Assembly (NCBI GenBank): GCA_003725745.1
Contig: RHDP01000001.1
Coordinates: forward strand, 186,001-250,000
DNA length: 64,000 nucleotides
Source: Streptomyces sp. I6
Lineage (GTDB): Bacteria > Actinomycetota > Actinomycetes > Streptomycetales > Streptomycetaceae
Direction: 5' to 3'
Below the pieces are notes generated by a model, which saw only the letters and a list, made by a program, of their open reading frames with translations, was not told the DNA's origin and made no database searches. Positions within the stretch are counted from its first letter, which is position 1; every line of letters begins with the position of its first letter. A program made the position numbers and the translations under genes. Positions 56,006-64,000 of the stretch are shown here, in pieces.

Positions 56006-56785
56006 ATGTCGCGCGACGCCCGCTGGAAGTCGCTGCTGGAACTCCTGGTGGAGCAGGGCCGGCTGGACGTCGAGGAGGCGGCGGCGGCACTGGACGTCTC
56101 GGCCGCGACGATCCGGCGCGACTTCGACCGGCTGGCCGAGCAGCAGATGCTCGTCCGGACCCGCGGCGGCGCGGTCGTGCACGGCGTGTCGTACGAACTG
56201 CCGCTGCGCTACCAGGCGTCGCGGCACGCGGCGGAGAAGCAGCGCATCAGCGCCGCCGTCGCCGCGCTGATCTCGCCGGGCGAGGCGGTCGGCCTCACCG
56301 GGGGCACGACGACCACCGAGGTGGCCCGCGCCCTGGCCGCCCGGCCCGATCTGGCCTCGGGCAGCCCGGCCCTGACCATCGTCACCAACGCCCTCAACAT
56401 CGCCAACGAACTGGCGATCCGGCCCCAGTTCAAGATCGTGGTCACCGGCGGGGTGGCCCGTCCGCAGTCGTTCGAGCTGATCGGCCCGCTCGCCGACGGG
56501 GTGCTCGGCCAGATCACCCTGGACGTCGCGGTGCTCGGGGTGAACGCCTTCGACGCGGTGCACGGCGCCGCGGCGCACGACGAGGACGAGGCCGCGATCA
56601 ACCGGCTGCTGTGCGAGCGGGCCCGGCGGGTGGTCGTCGCGGCCGACTCCACCAAGCTGGGCGCGCGGGCCTTCGCCCGTATCTGCGCTACGGAGCGGGT
56701 GGACACGCTCGTCACCGACTCCGCCGTCGCCGACCGTACGGCGACCGCGTTCACGGAGGCCGGGGTGGGGGTCGTCCGGGCGTGA
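56006..56785 (+). CDS. DeoR/GlpR family transcriptional regulator
   Basis: 259 residues. The N-terminal HTH is LLELLVEQGRLDVEEAAAAL followed by DVSAATIRRDFDRLAEQQML and TRGGAVVHG, the signature of the family. The sugar-phosphate-binding DeoRC domain (~75-235) has KQRISAAVAALISPGEAVGL, TGGTTTTEVARAL, TIVTNALNIANEL, VVTGGVARP and VVAADSTKLGARAFARI. By position it represses the divergent SIS-aldolase operon and is released by a sugar phosphate from that pathway. ATG 56006 follows aagggagc. Confidence 0.93.
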   Translation: MSRDARWKSLLELLVEQGRLDVEEAAAALDVSAATIRRDFDRLAEQQMLVRTRGGAVVHGVSYELPLRYQASRHAAEKQRISAAVAALISPGEAVGLTGGTTTTEVARALAARPDLASGSPALTIVTNALNIANELAIRPQFKIVVTGGVARPQSFELIGPLADGVLGQITLDVAVLGVNAFDAVHGAAAHDEDEAAINRLLCERARRVVVAADSTKLGARAFARICATERVDTLVTDSAVADRTATAFTEAGVGVVRA

Positions 56786-56882
56786 GCCCGGGCCCCGGGC
56801 GCCCAGGTGCCGAGTGCCCGGATGCCCGGATGCCGGGCCCCGGCCCGTCCGATGCGCGTCCCCGCAGGGCTATAACTGACAC

Positions 56883-57245
56883 ATGATCATGCATGTGGTT
56901 CCGCTCGACGACTGGCTCGCCATCCCGGAACGGCCGTACGCGCCCGCTTCGCTCTCCGCCGAGGGCTTCGTCCACTGCTCGCCCGACGAGGCGACCACGC
57001 TCGCGGTCGCCAGCGCCTTCTACCGCGATGTACCGGGCCCGCTGATGGCCCTGCTCATCGACGAGACCCGGCTGCTGGCGCCGGTCCGGCTGGAGCCCGC
57101 GGCACCCGTACCGCCGCCCGGGGTCGCGTCCGGCACCCTGTTCCCGCACGTCTACGGGCCGATCGACCGCTCGGCCGTCGAGGGCATGCTGGAGGTCCAG
57201 CGCGACGATACGGGCCGGGCGGTGGGCTTCGCCCCCTGGGCCTGA
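56883..57245 (+). CDS. DUF952 domain-containing protein
   Basis: 120 residues. The family motif GFVHCSPDEATTLAVASAFY, preceded by MHVVPLDDWLAIPERPYAPA and followed by FPHVYGPIDRSAVEGMLEVQ, matches DUF952. These small proteins have a fold related to ADP-ribosyltransferases or RNA 2'-phosphotransferase-like folds, and their function is unknown. The start ATG 56883 (or ATG 56889, M-I-M) is near the domain edge. No clear operon partner. Confidence 0.88.
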   Translation: MIMHVVPLDDWLAIPERPYAPASLSAEGFVHCSPDEATTLAVASAFYRDVPGPLMALLIDETRLLAPVRLEPAAPVPPPGVASGTLFPHVYGPIDRSAVEGMLEVQRDDTGRAVGFAPWA

Positions 57246-57471
57246 GCCGAAGCGGCAGGGCCGTGCCGTACCGTGCGGCGGCTCTCCACTCGGGGCTCTC
57301 CACTCGGCGGTACGGGGCCGACGCCGTGTGGGGCGGCCGGCCGGCCGGCGGTGACGGCCGCTGCTCCGTGCGGCGGCCCGCCGCTCGCGCGGTACCGGCC
57401 GGACCCCGGCCGCGGCCCACCCGCTCCGGCGCCGCGGGCGGCGGACACCGGCCCCGGATCCCGCCCCGCCG

Positions 57472-58470
57472 TCAGAGGTCCCCCGGGGGCGCCGGCCGGC
57501 GGTGGGCCGTGTCGCCGCCCGGCACCAGCCGGTCCACCAGCTCGGCGAGTTCACCGCAGGCCAGCTCGATCTTGCGGCGGACCGTGATCTGCTCGGTGAC
57601 GATGGCGGAGAGCAGCAGACCGGTCAGCGCCGCCGAACCGTTGAGGGCCTGGAGGACGCTCATCACTCCGAGCGTCCCGTGGCCGCCGAAGGGCCCCAGC
57701 TGCTCGGTCGCGGCCGAGATCGCCATGACGGACACGATCAGCGCGCAGGGGGCCGCCCCGGACAGCTGGAACCGCAGCGCGGCCCACATCAGCAGCGGGA
57801 AGACGAGGAAGAGCAGCGGGACGAGCGAACGGGTGACGGTGTACGCCACGACCGCGACCGTCACCACCAGGCAGGCGGCCTCGGCCCAGCGCCCCGGGGA
57901 GGCGCCACCGGGCCACCGGACCGTACGGCAGACGAGCAGCAGGGGGGTCACCACCAGTACGCCCATGGCGTCGCCGGCCCACCAGGCCGACCAGATCGGC
58001 CAGAACACATCGGCATGGATGTCGCCGGACAGCAGCAGCAGCCCGGACCCCACCGTGGCGCTGATCAGCATGCCGGCCAGCGCACCCAGGAACACGAGTG
58101 CCAGCCCGTCCCGCAGCCGGTCCAGCTCGGTGCGGAATCCGACCCGCCGCAGCATCAGATACGCGCAGAGCGGAGCGATGCTGTTGCCCGCGAGGATGCC
58201 GAAGGAGTGGGCGGGGAACGAGCTGACGGTCAGGATGACGAGCAGCGCGCCGAGCACGACGCCCGGCCAGGCCCGCAGGCCGAACCAGAGCAGGCAGGCC
58301 AGGGCGATACCGGTGGGCGGCCAGAGCGGTGTGACGACCGCCCCTTCCACGACCAGCTGCTGCGTGAACCCGACGAGCCCCGCCGCGAAGTAGGCGGCGG
58401 CGACGCCGAGCGTCAGGAGGACGACCGCGCGGGGGCGGCGGAGGAGCTGGTTGCGGGCCACGGCAGCCAT
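57472..58470 (-). CDS. MASE1-domain integral membrane protein
   Basis: 332 residues. About eight membrane helices, with the MASE1 signature FTQQLVVEGAVVTPLWPPTG followed by IALACLLWFGLRAWPGV, GILAGNSIAPLCAYLMLRR and FWPIWSAWWAGDAMGVLVVT PLL. MASE1 is a membrane-embedded sensor usually joined to a kinase or GGDEF. Here it ends with a coiled-coil segment (TEQITVRRKIELACGELAEL) and no catalytic domain. It may signal through a partner, possibly the adjacent PP2C phosphatase on the same strand. ATG 58470; GTG 58506 is an alternative. Confidence 0.82.
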   Translation of the reverse strand: MAAVARNQLLRRPRAVVLLTLGVAAAYFAAGLVGFTQQLVVEGAVVTPLWPPTGIALACLLWFGLRAWPGVVLGALLVILTVSSFPAHSFGILAGNSIAPLCAYLMLRRVGFRTELDRLRDGLALVFLGALAGMLISATVGSGLLLLSGDIHADVFWPIWSAWWAGDAMGVLVVTPLLLVCRTVRWPGGASPGRWAEAACLVVTVAVVAYTVTRSLVPLLFLVFPLLMWAALRFQLSGAAPCALIVSVMAISAATEQLGPFGGHGTLGVMSVLQALNGSAALTGLLLSAIVTEQITVRRKIELACGELAELVDRLVPGGDTAHRRPAPPGDL

Positions 58471-58594
58471 CACACAACGCCGCCGCGTGCCGACGCGCCC
58501 TGACACGCGCCGAGGGGCCCGCCGGATCGGCCGGGCGGCGGGATCAGCGGAACGACGGGATCAGGTGGGCGGCCGGATCAGGTGGGCGGCGGAA

Positions 58595-59452
58595 TCAGGC
58601 GGGCGGCGAGGGCGGCAGCGGCACGCCCGCCGCGGCCTCATGGCTGAGGACGAGGACCGCGGCGTCGTCGGTGTGGCTGGTGAACTCGGCCGCCTTCATC
58701 ACCTCGACGGCCAGCTGCTCGGCGGTGGCCGCCGCTGCCGCGCCGGCCCCCACGACCCTGATGACCCTGGCGAGTCCGGTCTCGATCGGTACGGAGGGCC
58801 CCTCGATCACCCCGTCCGTCAGCAGGACGAACGACCCGGCCTCGGTGAGCCTGCGCCTGGTCACCGGGTACACCTCCCCCGGTTCGACGCCGAGCGGGAG
58901 GCCACCGGGGTCCTGCACGGTCTCGCAGCGGCCGTCCGCCGTGGCCCGGACCCCGGGGACGTGGCCTGCGCGGGCGCTCTCCACCACCCACTCCACGGGG
59001 TCGAAGCGGAGGAAGCTGCAGGTGGCGAAGAGATCGCGGGCCACGGACACCAGCAGGTCGTTCGCCCGCGCGAGGACTTCCCCCGGATCGGTGGCCGCCA
59101 GCGCCACGGCCCGCAGCCCGATCCGGACCTGCCCCATGAACGCCGCGGCCTCGACGTCGTGGCCCTGGACATCCCCTATGGAGAACCCCAGCGATCCGTC
59201 GGCCATCACGAAGCCGTCGTACCAGTCGCCGCCGACGTCGAGCCCGTCACGGGCAGGCGTGTAGCGCGCGGCGGTCTGGAGCCCGGGCACGGAGGGCAGG
59301 GTCTCGGGCAGCATCTCCCGCTGGAGGGCTTCCGCGAGATCCACCCGGGCGCGCTGGCGCTCCGCGCCCTGCCGTGCCTTGGCCGTGAGGAGTCCGAGCG
59401 TCGTCAAGAGGTCGTCGGCGCTCGCCGAGCGCGGAGGACGACGGCGCGTCAT
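58595..59452 (-). CDS. SpoIIE/PP2C-type protein phosphatase
   Basis: 285 residues. A coiled-coil start (RARVDLAEALQREMLPETLP, the typical linker into PP2C domains) is followed by DVGGDWYDGFVMADGSLGFS, IGDVQGHDVEAAAFMGQVRI, FVLLTDGVIEGPSVPIETGL and HTDDAAVLVL. The metal-binding Asp residues of the RsbU/SpoIIE group are all present. No sensor domain. It probably dephosphorylates an anti-sigma-factor antagonist. It lies 124 bp upstream of the MASE1 gene on the same strand, so they may form one unit. ATG 59452. Confidence 0.92.
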   Translation of the reverse strand: MTRRRPPRSASADDLLTTLGLLTAKARQGAERQRARVDLAEALQREMLPETLPSVPGLQTAARYTPARDGLDVGGDWYDGFVMADGSLGFSIGDVQGHDVEAAAFMGQVRIGLRAVALAATDPGEVLARANDLLVSVARDLFATCSFLRFDPVEWVVESARAGHVPGVRATADGRCETVQDPGGLPLGVEPGEVYPVTRRRLTEAGSFVLLTDGVIEGPSVPIETGLARVIRVVGAGAAAAATAEQLAVEVMKAAEFTSHTDDAAVLVLSHEAAAGVPLPPSPPA

Positions 59453-59625
59453 GGACCTCTCCGGAGCATCTGTGCCTACCGAATCCCGTCGTTCATCCTA
59501 CGTGCGGCACCGCCGGGGCGCTTGATGAACGACCCACTTATTCAAGAAGATGACTACTCATATTGTTGAGCATGTACGAGTCGAGTACCCGCTCGGCACG
59601 CAGTCGCCCGACGAAGGGAAACCCG

Positions 59626-60051
59626 ATGGAGACCACCGACCGTTTCCGCGCCGCCGTGGAGCAGCGCGACCTGTCCGCGCTGGATGAGCTGTTCACCGAG
59701 GACGTCCGCTTCTACAGCCCCGTGAAGTTCACCCCCTTCGAGGGAAGGCCGATGGTCCTGGGGCTGTTCGGCGTGCTGCTGCGGACCTTCGAGGACTTCC
59801 GCTACATCGGCAGGTTCGACGGCACCGCCGAGACCAGCGCGGACGGCGGCGAGGCGCCCTCGGAGATCCTGCTGTTCCGGGCGACGGTCGGCGGCAGGGA
59901 GATCCATGGAATCGATCTGCTGCAGTACGACGGGACCGGCCGCATCAAGGAGTTCACGGTGATGGTCCGCCCGCAGTCGGCCCTGCAGACCCTGAGCGAG
60001 GCCGTACTCGCGGGCCTCGTCGCCGACGGACTGGTACCCGGCCCCGCCTGA
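59626..60051 (+). CDS. SnoaL/NTF2-like nuclear transport factor 2 family protein
   Basis: 141 residues. FRAAVEQRDLSALDELFTED VRFYSPV is the typical SnoaL-like opening, then EGRPMVLGLFGVLLRTFEDF and GIDLLQYDGTGRIKEFTVMV RPQSAL. Such small alpha+beta barrels are enzymes (isomerases, cyclases) or binding proteins; the substrate cannot be read. ATG 59626 follows gaaggga. The 170-bp upstream region is AT-rich for this genome (cttattcaagaagatgacta at 59536-59555) and probably holds a regulated promoter. Confidence 0.85.
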   Translation: METTDRFRAAVEQRDLSALDELFTEDVRFYSPVKFTPFEGRPMVLGLFGVLLRTFEDFRYIGRFDGTAETSADGGEAPSEILLFRATVGGREIHGIDLLQYDGTGRIKEFTVMVRPQSALQTLSEAVLAGLVADGLVPGPA

Positions 60052-60178
60052 GGTCGCTCAGGGCCCCGGCGGCCGGCCGGACGGACGCCCCGGGCCGGGG
60101 AACGCGGCCTTCGGAGACCGCCCGCCGGCACCGGGGCGGGTTCCCCGAGCCCCGGCTCAGCCGGCCCGGGCCCCGCGA

Positions 60179-61048
60179 TCAGCGGGTACCCGGCGGGGCG
60201 AGGGACTCGGCCGCCAGTCCGCGGCGGACCAGGCGCTCGTGGTACAGGCGTCCCACGAGCGCTCCTCCGTACACCACGAACCCCACGCCGACCAGCCAGG
60301 ACTGCACCACCAGCACCGTCCCGATCGGCCCGTACGTCACCGCGTTCGCGGCGATCAGGGGCGAGAACACGAACTGCGAGAACACCCGCAGACCGAGCAG
60401 CCCGAAGGCCGTGAAGGCGGCCCCCGGGGCCAGCGCGCGCCAGCGCAGCCGGCCGCAGAGCAGCAGCCGCTGCGACCACCAGAAGAACAGGAAGGCTCCG
60501 ACCAGGTCGGCGGCGGGGATGAGCGCCTGCACCACCACGGGGGCGCGGGGCGGGGTGGGCGTTCTGACGAACAGCAGCAGCACCCCGACCAGTACCGCCA
60601 GCCAGACGACATGCCGCCACATGGTGTGCCAGCGCGCGGTCGGCAGGTCCCACACCCGTTCGTAGCCGGTCTGCACCGCGGAGCCGAAGGTCACCCCGAA
60701 GGCCGCGAGCGCGGCGAGGCCGAGTGCCGTGGTCCGCTGCAGGGCCTCCCCCGGCAGGCCGAAGAGTTCCTGCACCTCCTCCTGCGAGACCTCCGACACC
60801 CCGAGGCCCTGGATCAGCCACCTGGCGAAGCCCTTTCCGCTCGCCGGGTCGGCCGCCGCGACGACCACCAGCAGCGGCACCAGGGTGAGGAAGCAGAGCG
60901 CGGCGAACCCCATGGCGCGGTGCAGCAGTTCCATCTCGCGTCCGCGGTTCCAGGCGAGCCCGACCACGGAGGTCCGCACCCGCCGGTGCAACCGTGCGAG
61001 CCAGCGGCCGGTCCGGCCGTCGTCCGGCTCACCGAATCTGAAGGGCAT
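60179..61048 (-). CDS. YihY/BrkB family inner-membrane protein
   Basis: 289 residues. Six hydrophobic helices are visible, with family text in RAMGFAALCFLTLVPLLVVV, FGSAVQTGYERVWDLPTARW and TYGPIGTVLVVQSWLVGVGF VVYGGALVG. YihY/BrkB (virulence factor BrkB, formerly called ribonuclease BN) proteins have no firmly known role. The charged N-terminus is cytoplasmic. ATG 61048. No operon partner; the next gene is divergent. Confidence 0.88.
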   Translation of the reverse strand: MPFRFGEPDDGRTGRWLARLHRRVRTSVVGLAWNRGREMELLHRAMGFAALCFLTLVPLLVVVAAADPASGKGFARWLIQGLGVSEVSQEEVQELFGLPGEALQRTTALGLAALAAFGVTFGSAVQTGYERVWDLPTARWHTMWRHVVWLAVLVGVLLLFVRTPTPPRAPVVVQALIPAADLVGAFLFFWWSQRLLLCGRLRWRALAPGAAFTAFGLLGLRVFSQFVFSPLIAANAVTYGPIGTVLVVQSWLVGVGFVVYGGALVGRLYHERLVRRGLAAESLAPPGTR

Positions 61049-61282
61049 GTGCCGTCGCTACCCCCAAGTGCGACGCGGGCAGCCCGGAGTGCCGCCGAAC
61101 GGGTGCCCCGCCGCGTCTCCCGGGCGCCCGGCAGCGCCCCCGGGGCAGCCCGGCAGGACTCCCCGGGAACGGCCCCGCAGCACTCCCCGAGGCGGCCCGG
61201 CCCGAGCCTCTCGGCCGCACGCGGCCGGTCCCGGACCGCGACCGGTCGCCCGGGAGGGCGGCCCGGTGCTAGAACTGGGAAC

Positions 61283-64000
61283 ATGATCGGACGTCCCCGC
61301 CGGTCCTGGCTGACGGCAGCGATGCCGTCCCGCCGCGCGCGAACGCCCGGCCGGCCCGAACGCCCCGGGTGGCGCCGGCGTCTGCGGTCCCTGCTCAGTG
61401 TGCACAGCCTGGCCACCCAGGTGTTCCTGCTGCAGGCCCTGGTGATCCTCCTGCTGGTGGTCGCCGCAGTCGTCGCCCTGGCCCTGCAGGCGCGCTACGA
61501 CAGCTACGAGGACGCCCGCAACCGCTCCCTCGCCGCCGCCGAGGCGTTCGCGTACGCCCCGGGCACGGCCGCGGCCCTGGAATCCCCCGATCCGGGGGCC
61601 GCCCTGCAGTCCTCGGCCGACAAGGCCCAGCGGGGCGCCGGGGTCGACTTCATCTCGGTACTGAGCAAGGACGGCGTCCGGTACACCGATCCCGAGCCGC
61701 AGCTGATCGGCCGGCGTGTGGAGGGCGACATCTCCAGGGCGGAGGCCGGCGAGGCGTTCACCGAGACCTTCGAGGGCGAGCCGCAGGACGCGGTCCGGGC
61801 CGTCGTCCCGGTGCTGGACGGCAGCCGGAGGGTCGTCGGCCTGGTGGCCGCCGGCATCCAGGTCCAGAACGTGGGCGACCTGCTGCACATGCAGTTGCCC
61901 ATCGTGCTGGGCGCGGCCGCCGGTGCGCTGCTGCTGGCCACCGGCGGCGCGGCCCTGGTCAGCCGGCGGCTTCGGCGCCAGACCCACGGACTCGGCCCCG
62001 CCGAGATGACCCGGATGTACGAGCACCACGACGCCGTCCTCCACGCGGTGCGCGAGGGTGTGCTGATCATCGGCGGGGACGGCCGGCTGCTGCTCGCCAA
62101 CGACGAGGCGCGGCGCCTGCTCGGGCTGCCGGCCGACGCCGACCGCCGGCCGGTGGCCGAGCTGGGCCTCGGCCCGGGCATCACCCGTCTGCTGGTGTCC
62201 GGCACGGAGGTCTCCGACGAGGTGTTCCTGTCCGGGGACCGGCTGCTCGCCGTCAACACCCGGCCCACGAGCCCGTACGGCGGTGTGACGGGCCTGGTCG
62301 CCAGCCTCCGCGACACCACCGAACTGCGCGCCCTGTCGGGCCGGGCGGAGGTGGCCAGGGAACGGCTGACGCTGCTGTACGAGGCCGGGGTGCGGATCGG
62401 CACCACCCTGGACGTGCGCCGCACCGCGCGGGAGCTGGCCGACGTGGCCGTACCCCGGTTCGCGGACTTCGTCACCGTGGAGCTGCTCGACCCGGTGCTG
62501 CGCGGCGACGAGCCCTCCGGCCTCGGCACGATGCGGCGCACGGCGCTCAGCGGCATCGCCGGCGACCATCCGCTGCAGCCGGTCGGGGACGCCATCCGGA
62601 TCAACGTCACACCGATGAGCACGGCGCTGGAGAGCGGACGGGCGCTGCTCGAACCCGACCTCGCCGCGTCGGCGACCTGGGGCAGCGAGGACCCGGAAGG
62701 ACGGCGGCAGGCGCTCGAGTACGGCATCCGGTCGCTGATCACGGTGCCGCTGCAGGCGCGGGGCGTCGTTCTCGGGCTGGTCAACTACTGGCGGTCCGGC
62801 GACACGCCGCGGTTCGACGAGGACGACACCTCGTTCGCGGAGGAACTCGCGGCCCGCGCTGCCGTGGCCATCGACAACGCCCGGCGGTACACCCGCGAAC
62901 ACGCGATGGCCGTGACGCTGCAGCGGAGTCTGCTGCCGCGCGACCTTCCGGAACAGGACGCCCTGGAGGTGGCGTGGCGGTACCTGCCGGCGCAGGCCGG
63001 CGTCGGCGGCGACTGGTTCGACGTCATCCCGCTGCCGGGGCTCCGGGTCGCCCTGGTGGTCGGGGACGTGGTGGGGCACGGGATGCACGCCGCGGCCACG
63101 ATGGGGCGGCTGCGCACGGCGGTGCTGAACTTCTCGTCCCTGGACATGCCGCCCGCCGATCTGGTGGCCCGCCTGGACGACCTGGTGCTGCGCATCGACG
63201 CGGACCAGCCCCCGGGGGCCGACAGCGAGCGGGCGCCGGTGACGGGTGCGACCTGTCTGTACGCGATCTACGACTCGGTGAGCGGGCGCTGCACCATCGC
63301 CCACGCCGGCCATCCGGCACCGGCGATCGTCGATCCCGGGGGCCGGGTGGTCTTTCCGGAGCTGCCCGTGTCACCCCCGCTCGGCGTGGGAGGACACCCG
63401 TTCGACGAGACCGAGCTGGATCTCGCCGAGGGCAGCCGGCTCGTCCTCTTCACGGACGGCCTGGTCGAGGACCGGTACCGGGACATCGACGAGGGGCTGG
63501 CGGGACTCCGCGACGCCCTCGCGCGGCCCGGGACGACGCCCGAGGAGACCTGCTCGGCCGTGATGAGCGCGCTGCTGCCCGACCAGCCGAGCGACGACAT
63601 CGCCCTGCTGGTGGCCCGCACACGGCTGCTCGACCGGGCCGGAACCGCGGAGTGGGAGGTGCCGCTCGACGTCTCGGCCGTGTCCCGCGTACGGGCCGAG
63701 GCGGGCCGGCGCATCTCCGAGTGGGGCCTGGGGGACTCCGTCTTCGTCGCCGAGCTGGTCCTCAGCGAACTGCTCACCAACGCCATGCGGTACGGGGCGG
63801 AGCCGGTCGGGGTGCGGCTGCTGCTCGGCCGGACGCTGGTCGTCGAGGTGTCCGACGGCAGCAGCACCTCTCCGCATCTGCGACGCGCCGCCGCGACGGA
63901 CGAGGGCGGCCGGGGGCTGTTCCTGGTGGCCCAGTTCTCCCAGCGCTGGGGAACGCGCTATGTCACCGGAGGGAAGATCATCTGGGCGGAGCTGGTACTG
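61283..64000 (+). CDS. multidomain SpoIIE-family phosphatase with Cache-PAS-GAF sensor and HATPase (3' end cut by window)
   Basis: At least 906 residues, open to the window end. TM1 (~45-69, VFLLQALVILLLVVAAVVAL) and TM2 (~203-225, IVLGAAAGALLLATGGAALV) flank an extracellular single-Cache sensor like CitA/DcuS. Then come a PAS domain (~245-340, HAVREGVLIIGGDGRLLLAN), a GAF domain (~366-535) and a PP2C SpoIIE domain (LQRSLLPRDLPEQ ~546, VGGDWFDVIPL, VGDVVGHGMHAAATMGRLRT, LFTDGLVEDR, PSDDIALLVAR). An RsbW-type HATPase follows (FVAELVLSELLTNAMRYG, GGRGLFLVAQFSQRWG). It would sense a small extracellular ligand and control anti-sigma signalling by both phosphatase and kinase-like domains. ATG 61283 lies divergent to the BrkB gene. 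Confidence 0.93.
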   Translation, partial: MIGRPRRSWLTAAMPSRRARTPGRPERPGWRRRLRSLLSVHSLATQVFLLQALVILLLVVAAVVALALQARYDSYEDARNRSLAAAEAFAYAPGTAAALESPDPGAALQSSADKAQRGAGVDFISVLSKDGVRYTDPEPQLIGRRVEGDISRAEAGEAFTETFEGEPQDAVRAVVPVLDGSRRVVGLVAAGIQVQNVGDLLHMQLPIVLGAAAGALLLATGGAALVSRRLRRQTHGLGPAEMTRMYEHHDAVLHAVREGVLIIGGDGRLLLANDEARRLLGLPADADRRPVAELGLGPGITRLLVSGTEVSDEVFLSGDRLLAVNTRPTSPYGGVTGLVASLRDTTELRALSGRAEVARERLTLLYEAGVRIGTTLDVRRTARELADVAVPRFADFVTVELLDPVLRGDEPSGLGTMRRTALSGIAGDHPLQPVGDAIRINVTPMSTALESGRALLEPDLAASATWGSEDPEGRRQALEYGIRSLITVPLQARGVVLGLVNYWRSGDTPRFDEDDTSFAEELAARAAVAIDNARRYTREHAMAVTLQRSLLPRDLPEQDALEVAWRYLPAQAGVGGDWFDVIPLPGLRVALVVGDVVGHGMHAAATMGRLRTAVLNFSSLDMPPADLVARLDDLVLRIDADQPPGADSERAPVTGATCLYAIYDSVSGRCTIAHAGHPAPAIVDPGGRVVFPELPVSPPLGVGGHPFDETELDLAEGSRLVLFTDGLVEDRYRDIDEGLAGLRDALARPGTTPEETCSAVMSALLPDQPSDDIALLVARTRLLDRAGTAEWEVPLDVSAVSRVRAEAGRRISEWGLGDSVFVAELVLSELLTNAMRYGAEPVGVRLLLGRTLVVEVSDGSSTSPHLRRAAATDEGGRGLFLVAQFSQRWGTRYVTGGKIIWAELVL

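Noticed and set aside
61058..63313. 751-codon minus-strand open frame
   Set aside because: Antisense shadow of the SpoIIE-family gene on the plus strand, which reads through Cache, PAS, GAF and PP2C motifs without interruption.

Overview
The window is very GC-rich actinobacterial DNA. Streptomyces or a close relative is the best reading: high G+C at third codon positions, GTG/TTG starts, purine-rich Shine-Dalgarno (SD) sites, a DevR/DevS-type pair, conservon-type genes, SpoIIE/PP2C phosphatases, a GH75 chitosanase, and gene order typical of Streptomyces arms. No rRNA, tRNA, CRISPR array or complete transposon was seen.

Layout. 1-11.8 kb: end of a GlxA-type regulator, FAD oxidoreductase, DUF2252 protein, Ser/Thr kinase with TPR repeats, MpaB-type oxygenase, CBS-BON protein, tandem universal stress protein (USP), wrecked SulP transporter, acyl-CoA dehydrogenase. 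12-25 kb: Tat-exported beta-propeller, orphan hydrogenase-maturation protease, convergent DevR/OsdR-like regulator and DevS/OsdK-like GAF kinase, DUF1876, DHA2 exporter, second USP, a decayed stretch with a perfect 157-bp tandem duplication, alpha/beta hydrolase, baeRF3-type protein. Much of this part resembles a hypoxia/dormancy (DosR/OsdR) regulon. 25-30 kb: DhaKLM dihydroxyacetone phosphorylation, then a cobalamin riboswitch controlling a CbiMNQO cobalt importer. 30-38.5 kb: FadH dienoyl-CoA reductase with a PadR regulator and a 32-bp palindromic operator, FAD monooxygenase-like protein, wHTH regulator, USP-like protein, TerC, a 172-bp MITE-like element, proline iminopeptidase. 38.6-44.3 kb: succinate-semialdehyde dehydrogenase, secreted protein, NUDIX, GH75 chitosanase, PHP-domain protein. 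44.6-49.1 kb: two P450s (CYP154-like and CYP157-like) with a CvnA-like sensor, a conservon lacking its B, C and D genes. 49.3-52.2 kb: a secreted leader protein followed by a fused SecDF whose SD is buried in a hairpin that includes the leader's stop codon. 52.4-64 kb: lipoprotein, aldolase/SIS sugar catabolism with divergent DeoR, DUF952, MASE1 protein, PP2C, SnoaL-like protein, BrkB-like protein, and a SpoIIE-family sensor phosphatase running off the end.

Two points matter for using this annotation. First, about fifteen reading-frame breaks occur in otherwise well conserved genes, and every one is explained by one missing base in a G/C run. This looks like sequencing error, so the genes are annotated across the breaks. 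Second, the secreted leader with its SD-masking hairpin upstream of secDF has the architecture of Sec-monitoring arrest-peptide systems (SecM-secA, VemP-secDF2). It is the strongest candidate here for an undescribed regulatory system.
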